From Acanthochromis polyacanthus (lineage: Eukaryota; Chordata; Actinopteri; Pomacentridae), in assembly GCF_021347895.1 (NCBI RefSeq), contig NC_067119.1:11358534-11422533 (forward strand): DNA of 64,000 nt. Direction: 5' to 3'. Below the pieces are notes generated by a model. That model saw nothing but the letters and a program-made list of their open reading frames with translations, made no database searches and was not told the origin of the DNA. Below, in pieces: positions 10,721-22,488 of this stretch; position 1 is the first letter of the stretch; every line of letters starts with the position of its first letter. The position numbers and the translations under genes are program-made.

Positions 10721-13214
10721 GATTTAGCAGGTGAGGGAACTCTGAGAACCGGTGTAGCGGTGCAACAGGGAACAATGACTCACTCCAAAATAACTCCCAA
10801 ATTGATTTGTACTGTGAGCTCCGGTGGACTTGTTTTCTTTTGTAGACAGGCTATGCGATCAGTTGACCTGTGCTGCTGAAGTGGCTCAGGGCTCTGTTGC
10901 TCTTTGTGGATTTCGCCAACTGCATTCTACAATATCTTAGCAGATGTTAATGGGGTGTCATACTGTCGTGGCTGCTCTCCAAGCCTTCCTGGTGTTACAA
11001 GTGTGGAATCTGGCAAGTGATACTAAAGAGCATCATCAGCTTAAACTCAAATTCATGACTTCTACTCTTGACATAACCCAGTGGTGATCATTAATACAAC
11101 CACCTGTTTGTCAACAGGCACAGTAAGACATCACTGTAAGTTTCACCACAACACTGCGAGAAAACCACAGACATCTGAACACATTCTATGCAAACTACCG
11201 AGTTCTACAGCCTGCATTTGCTTAAGCTGCCCAAAATAACTAAAAAAAAAAAAAAACTATTTAATTTATTGTCAGAGGTGAGGATAAATTAACCAGATAC
11301 CTACAGTCCAAAAACATTAGAAATGAAAGGCATTACTTTTTGTATGCAAACTTTAAATTTCATCCAGTTTATCAGTTGTGATCAAATCTTATTAGTCTGC
11401 ACTCTCTTTCTTTCTTTTTTCTATCTTTGAAAGTGACATTATCACTGATTATTGTTAATCATTTACTTTTCCAATTAAAAATACAACTGTTTTTTCAGTA
11501 GCGAGCGAGACAGGTATCAGCTGCAACTCTGTGAGCTCTGAGTGAAGCTTTTAATTTGAAATTACCTTTCTGTTATTAAATATATACATACATACAGCAG
11601 CTAATGTTTGGTGCAATTTGATTGTGTTTGTTTTGTCAATCCAGTTGGTAATATGCCATAAAAATTGAAGAAAAGTACAATAGTATGTAATACCCCATTT
11701 CTCATATGCATATTCATTTTGAGTCTTATTGCATGTTTGTTACTTTTAATTCAGTTCTCCAGCAGAAAACTGCTGTTTGTTTCAAGATATGTATTTAAAT
11801 AGTAATACCAAATACTGACATTTTAATTAATGCAATAAATCACATTTATTTCTGAGTGCTACCTCTAACTTGGAATATATTTGATTTAAAACCGCTGAAT
11901 ATAGTTGTATTTTCTGTCCGGTATAATTCAGTGACCAAAGCTTGGTAGGAACATTAATACTGAAAGAAATTTGGTTTCCAGTGTGTTTGTATAAATTAAT
12001 GCAGTCTAGCATATCCACCACTTAACCACTTTGTGTAGTCAGCACTATCAGGTGAGCCCGAATGTTGCCAGCAGTCTATTACATGTATTACACCATATAA
12101 TTAGACCTTCATGCATACTGTATTTAGGGATGTGGTGAATGATGAGCTCAGACTATGTAATTACTAAATCATCTGGTTATCCAAGTAAACATATTCAGTA
12201 AATGCATGCCTAAAATTATAACACTTTCTGCAGAAATTTAAATATGATGCTTTACGATTATTATTGACTTGAGGTCACAGTTAACAACAGTTAGTACTTT
12301 ATATAGCAGTCCAGTGGAGTGTGCATACAGTGCATTCATTTAAAAACAAGCAGTAGACACTTATTTTATTCCTTCTATGCTGATCTTGGGTCAAAATCAC
12401 ATTTTCGTATGAGCAAATCCACAAAGGGGGGTTGTTTGCTGCAGTATATACAACCTCCATTCTTATATTCAAGTGCTGAGAGAGACAAAGAAGGAAAGGA
12501 GAGCGATATAGATAGCGCTCCACTCTCCCTCTCTCTCTTTCAGGTCAAATGGCTCTTGTAGAAATTCTGTCGACAGCTTGTTCAGACGATACACTCCACT
12601 TGGCGGCTGGAAGAAGATGACCTCCACTGACAAACCTCCCTATTTACTCCTAATTCCTTCCCTCTCTCCCTCTTCTATCCCTCCTTTCTCTGCAGTCAGA
12701 ATACCATAGACATCTCTTTGCTCATTGGAGCAAACTGAATACATTAGAATCCAATTAAAGCTGGGGAAGAGAACTGCTCAGGCTTAGAGTGGGCACCCCT
12801 GTGTGTGTGTGTCCATGTGTGTGTCGTAAGCTCATGGGTGTATGTGGACTGATCATGTGTGGTAGCTTATGCCCAGCCAATGTGTGAGGAAGTGTTTTTG
12901 GGAGACAGACTGTGGTTCCATGTAAAGCATACTGTTCGTGTGCTTCTTGATGTGTGTGTGTATTATATGTGCTGTCATAGTGCATTGAGTCGGTGAAGGA
13001 GGATGCCTTTCTGTCTCACTCCGACTGGTTTCTGTTGCCGTGTTAGTGCACAGGAAGAGCACTGTCAGGCACGGTAAATCAGACAAGTAGTCGGTGTGTG
13101 TGTGTGTGTGCGTATGTGCGCATGTGTGCATGTGTGTGTTGTAAGGGGAATCAATAACTCCGTGTTGCATGACATACTGCTCGTGTTCAATTTGAAACCA
13201 GGGCCAGACACAGA
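10721..13214. other. Intergenic; no gene seen
   Basis: AT-rich single-copy-looking DNA. A TG-rich segment at 12790-13135 holds several short (TG)n runs, the longest at 13094-13110. These runs explain the Thr/His-rich minus-strand ORFs there. Confidence 0.5.
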
Positions 13215-13890
13215 GCCGCACACGCACAAAATACAAATACGCAAAAGTAGCCACCAAATAAAGTAAAACCGAAACACAGAAAAACTGACAAAGTCACATA
13301 ACTTGAAGGATGTCACTGCACTCAACACATGCAGTCTGCACAGTCTACATATAAAAACTCTGTCTTCTTCAAAATTACTTAATTTCTAAGTAAGTAATCA
13401 AACTGGAATCATTTTTTTAAATCATCATAATGAGGAAAAATAGTTGTCAAGACACAAATACACAAAGCAGCTGCCTAATAAAGTAGAAACTCAAACGCAC
13501 AAAGAAAAATCCCACAACTTATAGACAAAAACACAAAGATGGAAGAATATCACTTTACTAAATGCAAGCAGTATGCATAGTCTACATCTAAAACCTCTGT
13601 CTTCTTCAAAATTACTCCATTTCGAAGAGAGTAATCAACTGGAAACTGTTTTCTATCATCATAATAAGGAAAAGTAGTCGTCAAGAGACAAGTATGCTAA
13701 AGTAGAAACTGAAACACACAAAAAAGAAACTGATCGCTTCTAGATAAATAAAGACACACCGCTGGATGAAACACATGTGAAATTACTTTCTAACCTGCAA
13801 TAGCAAACCCATTTGGAAGAAAAAGTAATCAAACTGGAATCAATTTGTCATCATAGTGAGGAAAAGTAGTTGTCCAAATATCTCATCTTG
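13215..13890. repeat. Tandem repeat of about 237-bp units (about 3 diverged copies)
   Basis: The block GTCTACATnTAAAAnCTCTG occurs at 13343 and 13580. GTAATCAAnCTGGAA recurs at 13394, 13631 and 13825. 'CATCATAnTnAGGAAAAnTAGTnGTC' follows each of these. The first two units are 237 bp apart and the third is shortened to about 194 bp. No coding potential. Confidence 0.85.
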
Positions 13891-16800
13891 CAGTATTATA
13901 TGAACATGTAGTGGCAGCAGCATTAATAAGTCATTTCCTTGATTATGATTAGGCAATCACTAAAGATTAAAGCCAGAAGAAAAATCCACCACGACTCGAG
14001 AAACGGTGCATTTATTTACATTTAATCAAAGCCACGACCTTTTCCTTGCCTTCACTAAAGGGCTTTTGTTGCCTAAACCGAACCACGGGAGGAGACACTG
14101 GGGTGGATGCTTTGTACACCCACCATCCTTACCAACCACCACCTGCTGACAGCAGTGCAGCTCATAAGTCTGTAGCTTCTTTTGTTCAAAAAAAAACAAA
14201 CATCTGAAGATAACCCTGCTATGAAATTGTAAAAACAGGTTAGTTGTACGCAATTGTAATTTCTGGGAGACACCAAGCATAAAAAAATGATCCTGACATC
14301 CAAAACTGGAACAGCGTTCAAAAAGTGATCATTTGTGACTATTACAGGCTTTGGTTATACTGTGTGTTTTGTGCTATTCTTTCTGTACGTTTATGTTGAG
14401 ATTTACATATTTTAAAAACCCATTCTGGGACACACATTGCAAACTAGCATGGACTATAACTGCAGAGTTGTGTAGCACTGGTTCATCCCACTTATTTGTC
14501 CCTGTAATCTTTAGATGAATAATTAAACAGAAGCAAATACTGTACACACAAATACACCATCACTCGTCTCACTGCAAGTTCTGTAAGTATGCACACATAC
14601 ACATGAAGACATTTACACTGTTTCTTGCCTTTCACCTATTTTCATCTCCACATCTCCCCTCTTTCTTCCTGTCATCTCTCTCTCAGACACTAATAGTCTT
14701 CATTTTGGTTTATTACAGGGTTTTACAAGATGGTCTATACTGGAAGAAATTTTACACCACTAACAGAGAAACCACCAGCAGTTCCATTGCTGTAGATTAA
14801 CCTTCAAAAAAAAAACAGTGATGGCATAAGGATTTCAATGGAATTTAGACAAATTAAATGGCAGGTCATTATATTCCCCCCAAAAAATCTGTAATATCTG
14901 TGTACTGTAAATGTTGTTTGGTCATTTTTAGACTCTGGAAAAAGTGGGACAAAGTGTGTGTGTTGGTTTGGAGAGAAATGCTCTGCTTTGCATTAATAAG
15001 GTCTCACACAAAGGCTCTGTCCAATGCAATATGTCTTCTATGTGGCGACTTTGCAAATTCCAGTAAAATAAGACTATTAGTCCACTTCAGCAGCACTTCA
15101 GTTACTGTGAAAGCAGATTATTCATTAGATTTTTGCAGGTTTTGCACACAAACTTAGAAATTCTTATAACTTTCTTGCTATGATTACTCTTCGTGTATGC
15201 AGTATTAGTGCTATTTATACGCTTCCTAGTTATTTGAAATAAATGAAAACTACTTCTTTATATTGTCCTGCAGCTCTTACCAGACAAAAATTAAAAATAT
15301 TTCTTTATGTTGGCTAGCTTCTTTTAAAAGATGAACAACAACTCCAACAGATTCTGGGATCCCCTGACCAAGCATGTGCGCACAACAAGCAAGAGGTTAG
15401 ATGTGAGTGTTGCAGCCATGATGACAGCGTGGACCTCTTATGTCTCCTCTATCGCTTCTGTCACCATGAAAACACACCGAGATCAATTACAGAGAAACCT
15501 CGAACCCCCTCCTCCTCCTCGCCGCGTTTTTCTCTCCCGCTACAGATGCAATTTACTCGCCCACCGTAAATCAATGGAGACAAGTGGGGCTAATTTAGAC
15601 CATTTCATGTCAATTTGGCCTTGACCTCTCCCCATCACACACACAAAAAGCCACACACGCCCCACTTAATGACTAGCTGCACTGGAGTTTATTAAGCAGA
15701 ACTGAGAGCCACCTTTTAGTCTCACTGGCAAACACAGACACGCACACACTCGAACATACATGCACAAAAACGCTACTCATCCCATTTCAAGCACATGTTA
15801 AAGCACACACACACATCGACAAACACACACACACACACACACACACCACGAAGCAGGCGATAACTCGTGGTCCCACTGCCTGAGATTTCCATATTGGTTC
15901 TGTCAGACACGATTTTGTTTACAGGGCCGTTTGGATGAAATAACAGCACCGGGTACTATCAATTACTGTGAGAGAGTCGGGGGAGGCACGAGAAGGAGGG
16001 AGGATAGGGAGGAAAGTGGGAGAGAGTGTAAAAGTTCAAGAAACAATGGAGAGGAGAACAGGGGATTGGAGGGGAGAGAGGGAGGATTGCGAGGTGGTGA
16101 AGAGAAGAGGTGAAGGGTAGAAAAGGAGGGAAGAGGTGGGAGACGGCAGAACGGAGCCAAAGTCAGAGATGGATTTATTTTCGGTACATAAGTGGCCAAA
16201 ATCGAGTCCAAGTTATCGCTGCCCTGACCAAGGTCTGTGAACCAAGGTCTGGAAACTATTCAGGGGCACATAAAAGTCGCCAAAACAATCATTCATGCAC
16301 ACATGCACACAGCTGGGCACTCTGTGCCAGGGATGTTGACAACTCTGAGTAAGACAGACAGTGAGGCTTTTATAGAAGTATTTGCTGTACACCGACGGCT
16401 ATAATCCATCTATTATTATTACTTTTGTCTTAATTTTACTTTAGCTAGAAACAATAATCACACAAAAGGGTAGCTCCCATCCCCAAAAAGCAAATACGAA
16501 AAACAAACGGAATATTTCAATCAAAGGAAAGTTGATTGTCAGGTCTTTTGATACAAGGATTAGACAATAACAAAGCATAATTGGGGTTTGTTGAGGCTCA
16601 AAATGCCTTCTTGTAAACAATAGTCATATGGTCTTTGTGCAAGCCGGCTTGACAAAAACTACAACCCCAAGCAGAGATAATGGGAGCCGCGGGTGGTTAT
16701 CAGCATTCTTTGTTACCCCGAGTTTTCTTCATCAGGCTCCCATAAAAGGAGGCAGATGACGCATCATTTGGCTCTTCTTCTGCATGAAGAAAGCACCGAT

Positions 16801-17679
16801 CGTGTGCCGCCTACTTCAGTCATAAGGAGCAGGTTGTTATAACGGAGAGCCATGAAGAATGTGGGAATTTATTACGGTTAAAAAGCGCTGCTTCTGCAAA
16901 TGATGCAAGAGAGGTATGGTGGCAGAGAACTGTTAATGGTGCAAGTTAATATATTTATTTTACCACTCAGTGCACTCTCAGTGCTGCTACTTATTTCAAA
17001 CATGACAGCTGCGCATTAGAGCTCTTAAACTTTAACCTTCATACATTTAAACATGATACTCCAGAAGCGGACACTGTCCCATAATGAAAGATGCATTGAA
17101 ATGACTTTAGTTTTTGGCCAAATCAAAGTGAAGTCAGTGTTATTGATTGAATATCTTCTGTGATAAATGCCAACTTTATTCTGTGTTCTAACGGTTGCAA
17201 TACCAGCGGCGTAAAATGGTTTTGGCAGTGAATCAGAACAAAGCATAAAAACCTATTTATACACTTTCTACATCACTAACTGAATGAATGCAGGTTCCCA
17301 TGGCAACACAATGCATATAGTTTTCACTATTGTAACAGCACGGCTTCATTCAGCGGCAATCCTAATATGGGGCTCAACAAGTTTGCATTGAAACCTATCC
17401 CCTCATCTCAGAATCTGTATTGCTTATAGAGAGATTATGACCAGGAAAGTGAAAGCATGGTGCTTTTTTACAACAGATTTAGATCTGTGCGCAGCATAAG
17501 TTACCATTGTAATCGAGCAAGTTTAAAGAGAGCCACCTTTGTGATATTGAAAACTCTGGATTTAAGTTAAACATATCTTGCTAACCTGCTGTTTTTCACA
17601 GTACACCCATCTGATTTCATTGTGGAGCTGATTTTACCACTGCAAGGAGAGTACAGAGAGGAACTGAATGAAATGACCA
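13891..17679. other. Intergenic; no gene seen
   Basis: Holds an (AC)12 run at 15823-15846 and a strongly purine-rich plus strand at 15970-16145. Two more complex islands, 15330-15720 and 16590-16870, have homeobox-type AT motifs and could be conserved non-coding elements. No recognisable exon. Confidence 0.5.
15823..15846. repeat. (AC)12 microsatellite
   Basis: Perfect dinucleotide run within a wider CA-rich area from about 15630. Confidence 0.95.
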
Positions 17680-17900
17680 TGCAGAGTGATGGTGCAACCA
17701 ATCATCCAGAAGATGAAGGTGTGAATGATAGAAAGTATACAGCAATGTGACAATCAAACTTCTAAATCTGTTTCCAAAAAGGTATTTCTCAAGGTTCTGC
17801 TTTGGGACAACTTCCCTTTTATATTTAATTAATGAGATACCATTAATTTTTCCTCCATTTGTTTCATTATATACAGATGATGCTATCACATGTGCACTGA
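17680..17900 (+). pseudogene. LINE reverse-transcriptase fragment (Rex1/CR1-like), frameshifted
   Basis: In one plus-strand frame KGISQGSALGQLPF matches the RT block normally read as G-V-P-Q-G-S-x-L-G-P-L-L-F. After a frameshift, YLINEIPLIFPPF and LYTDDAI match the following INDLP and YADD blocks, with the tyrosine-alanine of YADD changed to Tyr-Thr. About 150 bp is recognisable, with no start or end. It is a short relic of a non-LTR retrotransposon. Rex1 is a guess from the LP..P spacing. Confidence 0.6.
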
Positions 17901-20900
17901 AATGTTGTTTATCACACATCCACTGGAATAATTTAACATTCTATTATTGTGTTTATCAGCTAACAGATTGCAGTGCAATAAAGCAAAATTTCACAACAAA
18001 GGCACTTCACATGACTGATTTTTTTCTGCTGCACTACTGTAGAGAGTCTCCTAAAGAAACTAGCTCATTTTGGTGTCGGTGGTCTGTTTTGTCCAAGACA
18101 GTGGTTTAGATACAAAGTCAGACTGAGACTTCCTTTGTAACCCATTCTGCCAGTACAGAATGATTCAAAAACCTCTCAGTGCCACTGATAACACTGCAGA
18201 TTTGTATTGAGATGGTCTACTTCTATGCATCATTGCACAATTTTTGATACACTCCGGTGGTTACAGAGAGAAGACTTCTATTGATATCCTTTTTAAATAC
18301 ATTCATTTTAACAGACGTCATTGCTTTCAATGCTTGTATGGCCCGTTTAATTCAAATGGCTCACTAAGTAGCTCCACTTGTCTCTGAGGAAACTACTAAA
18401 ACACCTACAGAAAAATAATTCTAGCACAATTATATTATGTCCCATCCTGCTTGCTGAAAAAAGCAATCAAGTTTAATACACATATAAACATGCATAGAGT
18501 AGTTACATGGCCAATAACTTGTCTAATGAAGAGCTGGTGAATCAACCGATCACAGTCAGCCTCGATGCCAGAGCCCCGACCTTTAAAAATGGAGGTCTCA
18601 AACCACCAGGCCATCCGTCTCACTTGAATGCCAGTGCAGTTTACATGCGTCGTGCCTGCTCGCTGCATTTTGTTGTCAGATTTTGACACCAGATTTTGAC
18701 TGCAGCACAGAGAGGAGCGCAATGAGGAGCTTTTCGCCACTTCAGTGAGCGATCCCTGCAGATTCATGATATCATTTTACGGATGTTTCTGTGCCTAGAG
18801 CCTCAGAAAATGCTCCCAGGCTGCGCCATCAGCAAATGTTAATATTCACCATTGTGGGTATTTTATTTGAGCCTGTCTGCCTGTCCAACTATTTGCATGT
18901 GTCTGTGTCCCCCATAAAAGTGCACTTGCTGGCAAAGACATTCGGTACACACCCCTCTTTCCTCCTCTCAAGCATGTTATGTTCCGTATGTGCTCAGAGA
19001 CCGCACAGTCAGGCTGACAATGTTTAGAATGACAGAAATCCCAAACAGAACTCTGCACAGTTGAATCAGTCATTTTTATCCCACCTCGCTCATCTACAAA
19101 TACGTAAACAAAAACTGGATGGAAGTCTTTCTCCAAATCACTACAGTCGACTGTTAAATTCTGCCACCATCTGATTCAACTAGAAGGAGCAGCTTCAACA
19201 AACATTAGATTTTTGTCTCTACTTTCTCCCTATTCTTCTCATTGTCTGCATTCAGCATAACAATTTGGTAAAGTGGTGATTTTTGTTTCATTTTACAAAA
19301 AGGTGTCTACAATAAGGTAAGCCAAAAAAATGTACGAAGCAAAATTACTATGAGAGAATACGTGCACATTTTCGGAACAAAAAATTTTTTCAGCTTCATT
19401 TTTCATGTTGCAGCAGACATGCAACTTGTTTACTTGTTTGGAACACTCGTATTGAAGTTGACTGCATTAGCTGCACTGCATTGTTTGTGCATTCTGAGCA
19501 ATGTCCAGAACAAAAAGAGTCATTTTTTTCCCTCACAAATTAGTGTCAGTCAACACCTCTGGCCTTGGACACGTCACTTCAAATCGGTTGTACAATAGAT
19601 GATGGACTGCTTTTCTTTGTTTCTCCTTTTACTGCTCTGAATTGCTGAGACCATATGAAGACATGACTACTGAAAAATTACAACTGTGGAGGAGTGCTCT
19701 GTTACATGGAAAGGTCTTGTAAACTACATTCTAATGAAGAAAAACTACGACAATATTGGCATAAAAATATAATTAATGTGCCAGAAGTAACTGCCCTCAT
19801 ATTGCAGATTGGTCAATTAAAGAGAATAATGTATAATTTATTTAATTATGTCATAATAAAATGCATTTCCATCACTTTAATGTTGCAGTTGGGGAACACA
19901 ATTTCAATTTAATGTCATATTAATCCATAATAATGCATTATAAGTATTGGTTACATTATGTCTTATTAATCTGAATCAATTCTAGAGAGGATTCTACATT
20001 GGCTGTAGGTGTGAGTGTGAGCCTGCATGGCTGTTGGTGTCCATGTGTTGACAGGTTTCATAAAGAGAATAGTTGTTTAGAGCAAAAACTGAGCTTTCAG
20101 TATGTAGCTAGTAAAGGCTACTTAACATTTATACGGTAATTAATATTAAAAGTTCATCTTGAGGTCATCGTATTGCTTAACGACAGAAAAATATATGTTT
20201 TGACCTTGTTTTGTATGATGAAGGAAATAGATAGAAGGTAGTGTTTCTGTAAATAACATAATACCAGCAGTACCTTTGATAATGATCACCGCCTCTCAGT
20301 CTTGGTAATCGATACATTATTGATTCAGAAGCACACAATACAGACACACAATTAGAGGAGGCTTGCATATAAGTGGATTCAGATATATGAGAAAGGGACT
20401 GAAGAACAAACAGAGGGGATGAGTCTGGGAGAAACATATCACACATTTCTACATATCACAGATGTACACATTCAGCTGGATAGCGTTCACTTATCTGAGT
20501 AAACACACACACACATATATACATGCACACTCAGTGTCCTGAGCTGGATTGCGATTCAAACAAACATCCAATTTGCTGGGCAGATTACCCACGGGGCCTT
20601 GATGTTTGCCACCTGAGAGGGGGTGGGAGGTGACTCATCGGGAAGATGTTAATATCAGTTTTTACACGCACACACACACACACGCACAAGGAGCCAGTAA
20701 ATATTAATTCTCAACAGAAGCAGAGCGCAACTGGCAACTTAATTACACTCATTTCACTGCGATTGTCTCCCACAGGAGCACAAAAGCACACACTAACACA
20801 CTCAGTGAAGACAATTTGGCTCGAACACTCCGAATTAAGGATATTGTCATATTGGATCATTTCCTCTGTAAGCGAGTGTGTGTATGTGTGTGTGATTCTG

Positions 20901-21614
20901 TGTGCTCTTGTGTGTGATAACATGGCTGCAATTAGTAACTGCAACAACACAATAATACTCCAACTGATATTCTTGCTTTCCATTCCCAGTGATTCATTTC
21001 ACATTTTACATATATTTAACTTTCGCTTTCCTCCACCATGACGTACACCGACTCCCTGCTGAGCACCTACTGACAACAGATGCATCACGTCGCTGCAGCA
21101 ATCGCAGAATGATAATGTACCATATAATTGGGAAGCCCTTGAAAAACTGGGGGGAAAAAAGACAAAACTTGTGGAGCACAATTAAAAAGGTTGTTTTCTA
21201 ATTTAAAGTCATTAGAGAAAGATAGCGAGGAAGATTGCAGGGAAATGGCTTTCTACAGCTTGATTCAAGTTCCAGCTCCAATTATTTAAATTTTTAATTA
21301 CGGCTCTGTGTTAAATTTCCCTGAAGTTCTGTTTGAAGGATAACTCCAAAAACCTAACTACTCTTTGAAGAGATGCCTTTTTATGAGTTATTTGAGAGGT
21401 GCAGCAATTTATACTAAACGTACACTTCTGTAAACAAGTTGTGCACGCATCACCGATATATTATCACTTTGATGGCAATCAGTTGCTTATTTACACATCC
21501 AGCAGCAACAGAACAAAATTATCATTCATTTAGAGTCATGTTGGTCTCTATGAACTCCTGGGAGAAATATCTGGCTTTTTAGTTGCCAGCTTTATCGATC
21601 TTCCCTTTATGCAA
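17901..21614. other. Intergenic; no gene seen
   Basis: Mostly AT-rich. The island at 20540-20900 is compositionally complex and contains AATTA-type homeodomain cores; it is a conserved-element candidate only. A minus-strand ORF at 18435-18767 has no recognisable domain. Confidence 0.5.
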
Positions 21615-21618
21615 TTAA

Positions 21619-22484
21619 CTCATTCGCTGCCATTGACGTCTATAGACGTCAATTGAAATCTGAACGTTCGCTGCCAATGATGTCTATAGACGTCAATCAT
21701 GTTTTTTGACTGGGGACTGCAGGACAGTATGTCGGAGCTTGTCGGTGAAAATCCTGGAGTTTTGGAACGTGAGAGTGTTGCGGTGGGCCAAAAGAATGAC
21801 AAAGACAGTGACCATGGTGGGGCGACAGCAAAAAGTGCCGTTGCCAACAGCCGCTGGCGATCAAAGCCGCGCTAGGTTTCGGTTTCTGTTTCGCCACCAC
21901 CGCTCTCTTGAGCTCATCTGACGAAGCCGAGTCAGATGAGTTTAGAGCGAGCACACATACACACACAGACAGACACACAAAAATATTTTCTTTATATTTT
22001 GTAAGATATATTGTTCTGAACCAAAATGTTGACTTGTGTTGTTTGTTTGTAAATAAATGATTTAGCTAACAAAAGGTTAAAAAGTTGACCTCAAAATGCT
22101 TTTTCAGAGTTGTTTTTGTTGTTTCATATAAGTAAACAACTGTTCAGTTGTGTGGGATGTCACTAAACCAAAAAATATTGGCATCAAAGTGATTGATGTG
22201 TCTCTCTGCAGAAAAAGCTCGTTATCTCTGTTTTTTGGTCAAAAACAGGTGTTTTTGCTGAAACTACCCTATGTTCTGCTGCCGATAACTTTAGAACCGA
22301 AAATGCTAGAAACAAAATGTTTTTCAATGATGAAAGAAGAGAATCTACACTTTCTTTCAATAGTTTCAATGTTTATGTAGTCTTAAAACTTGATATTCTG
22401 TAGATCTTGAAAAATCTGTCAAAATTCTTAAAAACTCTGGCAGTAGGGGGCTCTTTGCTCTGAAAACGGCTGGCAGCCAATGAG
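21619..22484. mobile_element. piggyBac-like non-autonomous element (866 bp) with TTAA target sites
   Basis: The left end is TTAA then CTCATTCGCTGCCA. The right end is TGGCTGCCAGCC-type in reverse, reading ...TGGCAGCCAATGAG then TTAA. The inverted ends match except for one base over 14. TTAA duplications (21615-21618 and 22485-22488) are the signature of piggyBac transposases. No transposase ORF is visible, so it was probably mobilised in trans. Two CRE-like palindromes lie just inside the left end. Confidence 0.75.
21632..21699. repeat. Duplicated subterminal palindrome of the piggyBac-like element
   Basis: The core TTGACGTCTATAGACGTCAA (21633-21652) is perfectly palindromic, extended by one base pair on each side. 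A second, imperfect copy follows at about 21677-21697. Each copy is preceded by a TTCGCTGCCA block. Each half contains TGACGTC, close to the CREB/ATF site. Confidence 0.85.
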
Positions 22485-22488
22485 TTAA

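Noticed and set aside
12755..13257. Thr/His-rich minus-strand ORFs
   Set aside because: They translate TG/CA-rich low-complexity DNA.
18435..18767. 110-codon minus-strand ORF
   Set aside because: No recognised family, no splice signals in register, and lone in an AT-rich region.
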